From NCBI GenBank assembly GCA_035547895.1, contig DASZTT010000198.1:1-17080 (forward strand): a DNA stretch of 17,080 nt, in the 5' to 3' direction. Source of the DNA: 66-474 sp035547895 (lineage in GTDB: Bacteria; Pseudomonadota; Gammaproteobacteria; Xanthomonadales; Rhodanobacteraceae). Of this stretch, positions 14,901 to 17,080 are shown piece by piece. A program made the translations under genes and the position numbers. Every line of letters begins with the position of its first letter. Position 1 is the stretch's first letter. The notes under the pieces are model-generated. The model saw nothing but the letters and a program-made list of their open reading frames with translations. It was not told where the DNA came from and searched no databases.

Positions 14901-17080
14901 ACAGCAGCGTGCTGGCGACGTGGTCGTAGCGCTGCGCTTCGGTCGCGCTCATGTTGAGTTGCTGCAGCGTCACCTGTTCGTGTGTCCACGCGAGCTGGAA
15001 CACGCGCTGGTGCAGATGGCGTTCGCGGTACTTGCGGGCCAGCGCCATCGCCGCGTCACGATCGGGCGCGACGCCGGTCAGCACGTCGATGCCCGCGGTG
15101 TGGCCGGGCAGGATGCGGATGCGCCGCGTCAGCGAAATGATCGGGTCGAGCACCGCGCCGGTGCGGCCTTCGGCCGGCACGGTGCTGGCGAGCGCGCGCG
15201 GCGAGGCGGGGCTGCCGAGCCGCCCGAGGAATGCTTCGCGATCAGTTTCGAAAGTGCCTTCGCCGACGATGCCGCCGCGCGTGGTGATCTGGTGCAGCAG
15301 CCACGGATGGCGTTCGTCGGGGCCGCGCGGGCGGCGCGAGACCAGCAGCGCGTCGAGTTCCGGCACGGCTTCGGTTTCCAGGAACAATTTGCTGAAGACC
15401 GGATGCGCGGCATCGGCTTCCGGCGGCGCCAGCACCGGTTCGGCGTAGCTGATGATGTCGAGGATGCGCGTGCGGCCGGTGCGGTTGGTCAGCCGCAGCC
15501 GGCGCAGCTCGATGTCGTCCTCCGCCGACACCGCCACCAGCAGCTCGGTGGAAATGCCGTAGTCGTCGCGATGGAATTCCGCACGCGCCTGCGAGAACGT
15601 CGCGCGGCAGGTGCCGTCCACATCGCCCAGCGGCTGGTAAGTCGCCGACCAGGCCTTGCCGGAATCGACGTCGCGCACGTACACGAAGGTGCCTTCGTCG
15701 TCGCGCGTCGCGTCGCCGTGCCAGCGCGTCACGGCGAGACCGCGCCAACGGCTGTAGCCCGCGCCGGTCTGGGTCAGCATCACATGGTAGTTGCCGTTGG
15801 ACAACAGGTGCGCTTCCGGCAGCGGCGTGTCCATGCGCGTGACTTCGCGGATTTCCGGATGCGCGCTCGCGCGGGTTTCGCGCGGCTGTTCGACGTCCAG
15901 CGTGGCCGGCAGGCGTGGCCGCGTTTCCGGCACCCTTTCGCGCAACAGCAGATCGTAGGCGCTGAACATCGGTTCGCGCATGAAGCGGCGCTGCATCGGC
16001 TGGCGGTTCAAGAGCGATGACAACGCCAGGAAACTCATGCCGTGGTGGTGCGCCATCCAGCTTTTCACCAGCGCGAAATCCTGGCCTTCGCTGACGCGTC
16101 CGGCGGTGAAGTCCAGCGCTTCGTAGAAACCGTAGCGCGTCAGCGCGCCCATGCCGGCGAGGCGCTCCAGATTGTCGCAGGCGGCGGCCGGTTCCACCAT
16201 CAGCGCCATCATCGCCGCGTACGGCGCGATCACCAGGTCGTCGCCGAGCCCGCGCTTCAGGCCGAGTCCCGGCACGCCGAACGCGCGGTACTGATAGGTG
16301 AGGTTGGCGTCGGTCGCGTTGTAGGCCGATTCGGAAACGCCCCAAGGTACCTGCTGCTGCGCCCCGTAGCGGATCTGCCGCGCGACCGCGGCGCCGCAGG
16401 TGTCGTCCAGCAAGGTGCCGCGGATGGCCGGCATCAGCAGGCTCGGCATCAGGTACTCGAACATCGAGCCGCTCCACGACACCAGCGCCGGGCGCCCGGC
16501 CGCGACGGTCATCAGCCGGCCCAGCTTGAACCAGTGCGAGGGCGGCACCTGTCCCTGCGCGATCGCGACGTAGCTGAGGATGCGGGCTTCGGAGGCCAGC
16601 AGGTCGTAGCGCGCCGCGTCGCGCTTGTCGCGTTCGACGTCGTAACCGATCGCGAACTGCTCGCGCTGCTTGTCCCACAGGAACGTCAGGTCCATCTCGG
16701 CGCGTTCGCGGCAGGCCACCGCCAGTGCCTGCGCATCGTCGTGGCGGCGATTCAGGGTCGCGCGGGTTTCGCGCAGCGCCGCGCAAAGATCCGGCGCGCC
16801 ATCGCTGCCGGGCGCTTCCAGCCGCGACACGATTTCGGCGGTGAGGGCCTGCGCGCGCGTGCGTGTCGGATTGTGTTCCAGCTCGGCCAGCAGTGCGCGC
16901 GCCGCGGGATCGTCGCTGCCGGAATCACCGAGCGCCAGCCACGGTGCGAGTTCGTCCAGTTCCTCGCTGGCCGCGGTGGCCTGTTGCGCCAGTGCGTCGG
17001 CCCATACCGCGAATTCGCCGGTGACGCCGTTCTCGGCATTCAGCGCCACCAGCCGTCCGGCCTCGGCATCGATGCGCGCC
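11923..17080 (-). CDS. ndvB: Cyclic beta-1,2-glucan synthase-like protein, C-terminal 1,718 residues (5' end outside window)
   Basis: The frame is open to the window edge, reading ARIDAEAGRLVALNAENG at the visible N-terminus, so the gene starts beyond base 17080. Full-length NdvB/ChvB/Cgs proteins have about 2,800 residues with an N-terminal GT84 and membrane part; what is visible is the rest. Order: a glycoamylase-type cyclization domain (GH189 type, bases about 16690-15910) with SEARILSY, VSWSGSMFEYLMP, PWGVSESAYN, VIAPYAAMMAL, YGFYEALDFT and WMAHHHGMSFLAL; then two GT36/GH94 beta-sandwich modules (NGNYHVML near 15790 and GGEYSVWL near 14340); then the GH94 (alpha/alpha)6 domain with GGAWGFRDQLQDAMAL, ITDDLLWLPW, GGGDWNDGMNRLG (bases about 12961-12925, holding the catalytic Asp), GGQYTHAAIWVAMAL and TGSAGWMYR. 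In known synthases the GH94 part shortens primer-linked glucan by phosphorolysis and the middle domain closes the ring. It is the first visible gene of the operon. Confidence 0.88.
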   Translation of the reverse strand, partial: ARIDAEAGRLVALNAENGVTGEFAVWADALAQQATAASEELDELAPWLALGDSGSDDPAARALLAELEHNPTRTRAQALTAEIVSRLEAPGSDGAPDLCAALRETRATLNRRHDDAQALAVACRERAEMDLTFLWDKQREQFAIGYDVERDKRDAARYDLLASEARILSYVAIAQGQVPPSHWFKLGRLMTVAAGRPALVSWSGSMFEYLMPSLLMPAIRGTLLDDTCGAAVARQIRYGAQQQVPWGVSESAYNATDANLTYQYRAFGVPGLGLKRGLGDDLVIAPYAAMMALMVEPAAACDNLERLAGMGALTRYGFYEALDFTAGRVSEGQDFALVKSWMAHHHGMSFLALSSLLNRQPMQRRFMREPMFSAYDLLLRERVPETRPRLPATLDVEQPRETRASAHPEIREVTRMDTPLPEAHLLSNGNYHVMLTQTGAGYSRWRGLAVTRWHGDATRDDEGTFVYVRDVDSGKAWSATYQPLGDVDGTCRATFSQARAEFHRDDYGISTELLVAVSAEDDIELRRLRLTNRTGRTRILDIISYAEPVLAPPEADAAHPVFSKLFLETEAVPELDALLVSRRPRGPDERHPWLLHQITTRGGIVGEGTFETDREAFLGRLGSPASPRALASTVPAEGRTGAVLDPIISLTRRIRILPGHTAGIDVLTGVAPDRDAAMALARKYRERHLHQRVFQLAWTHEQVTLQQLNMSATEAQRYDHVASTLLYGPPAARNVSDIALPPQSALWKHGISGDLPIVLARIANASQIDLVRHLIQAHGFWQMSGLDADLLIWNEELSGYRQELQEHILYLIESGAEARGGQGRGRMFAWRIEHLTAPDRALMLATARCVFSGDEGRLRDQIARLSPIESEAAPAARLPRRKAAPGSYALQPLSEDLRATNDFGGFRNDGGEYSVWLTRDRPTPAPWCNVLANETFGSVVSESGGAYTFAENAHEFRLTPWYNDPLRDASGEALWLRDEDNGEFWSVTALPTPSGDPYRACHGFGYSRFEHAHADLCSEVTMCVAQTAPVKLSRIRLLNKGGQIRRISLTSFVEWVLGEHRERAGRHVRTAFDAASGAVFAHNPFHDVFAGRVAFHRLCVPRPDFTCDRRAFIGRNRSLETPLGMRLERLDGSAGAGLDACSAQRVVVGLEPGAEFELVVLLGAAADAAHARDLIRQFGDVDAARGEFERVHDGWRDTLSQLHVRTPDASTNLLVNGWLPYQVMASRLFARSGYYQSGGAWGFRDQLQDAMALLNARPDLAREQLLRCARHQFREGDVQHWWHPPTGKGVRTRITDDLLWLPWCTAEYVRVTGDAAVLDEHAPFIEGRALAADEESVYEDVRISGETASLYEHCLRAIRRALRFGVHGLPLMGGGDWNDGMNRLGLHGRGESVWLGMFLADVLGRFAPLAARRGDAVAAADLSATQHELKAMLQRHAWDGDWYLRAWSDDGTPIGSARSEECRIDSLPQSWSVLADLGDAARSERALDAVLTHLVDPDAGIVKLFTPPFDKTPLDPGYIKGYVPGVRENGGQYTHAAIWVAMALAQAGRVEDAWRIARMLNPVNHATNAGGAWRYRLEPYVVAADVYAADDHAGRGGWSWYTGSAGWMYRMLTESLLGLRREGHRLHIDPRVPDDWERWTVEWRHGRARYHIEFVRKPGDACVADISVDSQLQPGCAIELVDDGHLHEVLVRFGEHRSALPPVSDARMEADHVARPVP

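Noticed and set aside
12772..16020. A 1,082-residue open frame on the plus strand
   Set aside because: Antisense to the GH94 and cyclization domains of the synthase, which show clear family motifs; its composition is typical of a shadow frame.
1..17080. tRNA, rRNA, CRISPR, IS or phage elements
   Set aside because: No repeat-spacer pattern, transposase motif, integrase motif or structured RNA signature was found on reading both strands.

Overview
The window is GC-rich, densely coded bacterial DNA with about ten genes. Gene content, codon use and the mix of families (tricorn-like S41 peptidase, S53 sedolisin, free-methionine-sulfoxide reductase, cyclic beta-1,2-glucan synthase) suggest a proteobacterium. 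My best guess is a gammaproteobacterium near Xanthomonadales/Rhodanobacteraceae, but that is an inference from family impressions; no 16S or other marker is present. I see no rRNA, tRNA, CRISPR array, IS element or phage gene.

Layout. (1) 1-762 (+): C-terminal end of a tricorn-type S41 peptidase that begins outside the window. It is followed at 769-806 by a perfect 17-bp inverted repeat lying between convergent genes. (2) 842-3056 (-): a three-gene unit, TMEM175-like channel, then bioD (dethiobiotin synthetase), then a zinc-finger SAM methyltransferase. Both junctions are 4-bp ATGA overlaps. (3) 3203-3697 (+): msrC, free methionine-(R)-sulfoxide reductase, divergent from unit 2. (4) 3847-5469 (+): an S53 serine-carboxyl peptidase. 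(5) 5497-7976 (-): a DAACS-family solute:cation symporter followed by a threonine synthase-like PLP enzyme. (6) 8154-17080 (-): a glucan-related operon. In transcription order it holds the C-terminal 1,718 residues of a cyclic beta-1,2-glucan synthase-like protein (cyclization domain plus GH94), a GH39 glycosidase, a stand-alone GH144-type glucanase and a glucose 1-dehydrogenase-like SDR.

How the genes may work together. The glucan operon is the most interesting part. The stand-alone GH144-type protein and the cyclization domain inside the synthase share five short motifs in the same order, so one operon carries two copies of the same glycosidase fold. The GH39, GH144-type and dehydrogenase proteins lack signal peptides and should be cytoplasmic, where the synthase's GH94 region is also expected. 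This suggests glucan synthesis linked to intracellular trimming or turnover ending in glucose oxidation. That link is inference; the substrates of the GH39 and GH144-type enzymes cannot be read from sequence alone.
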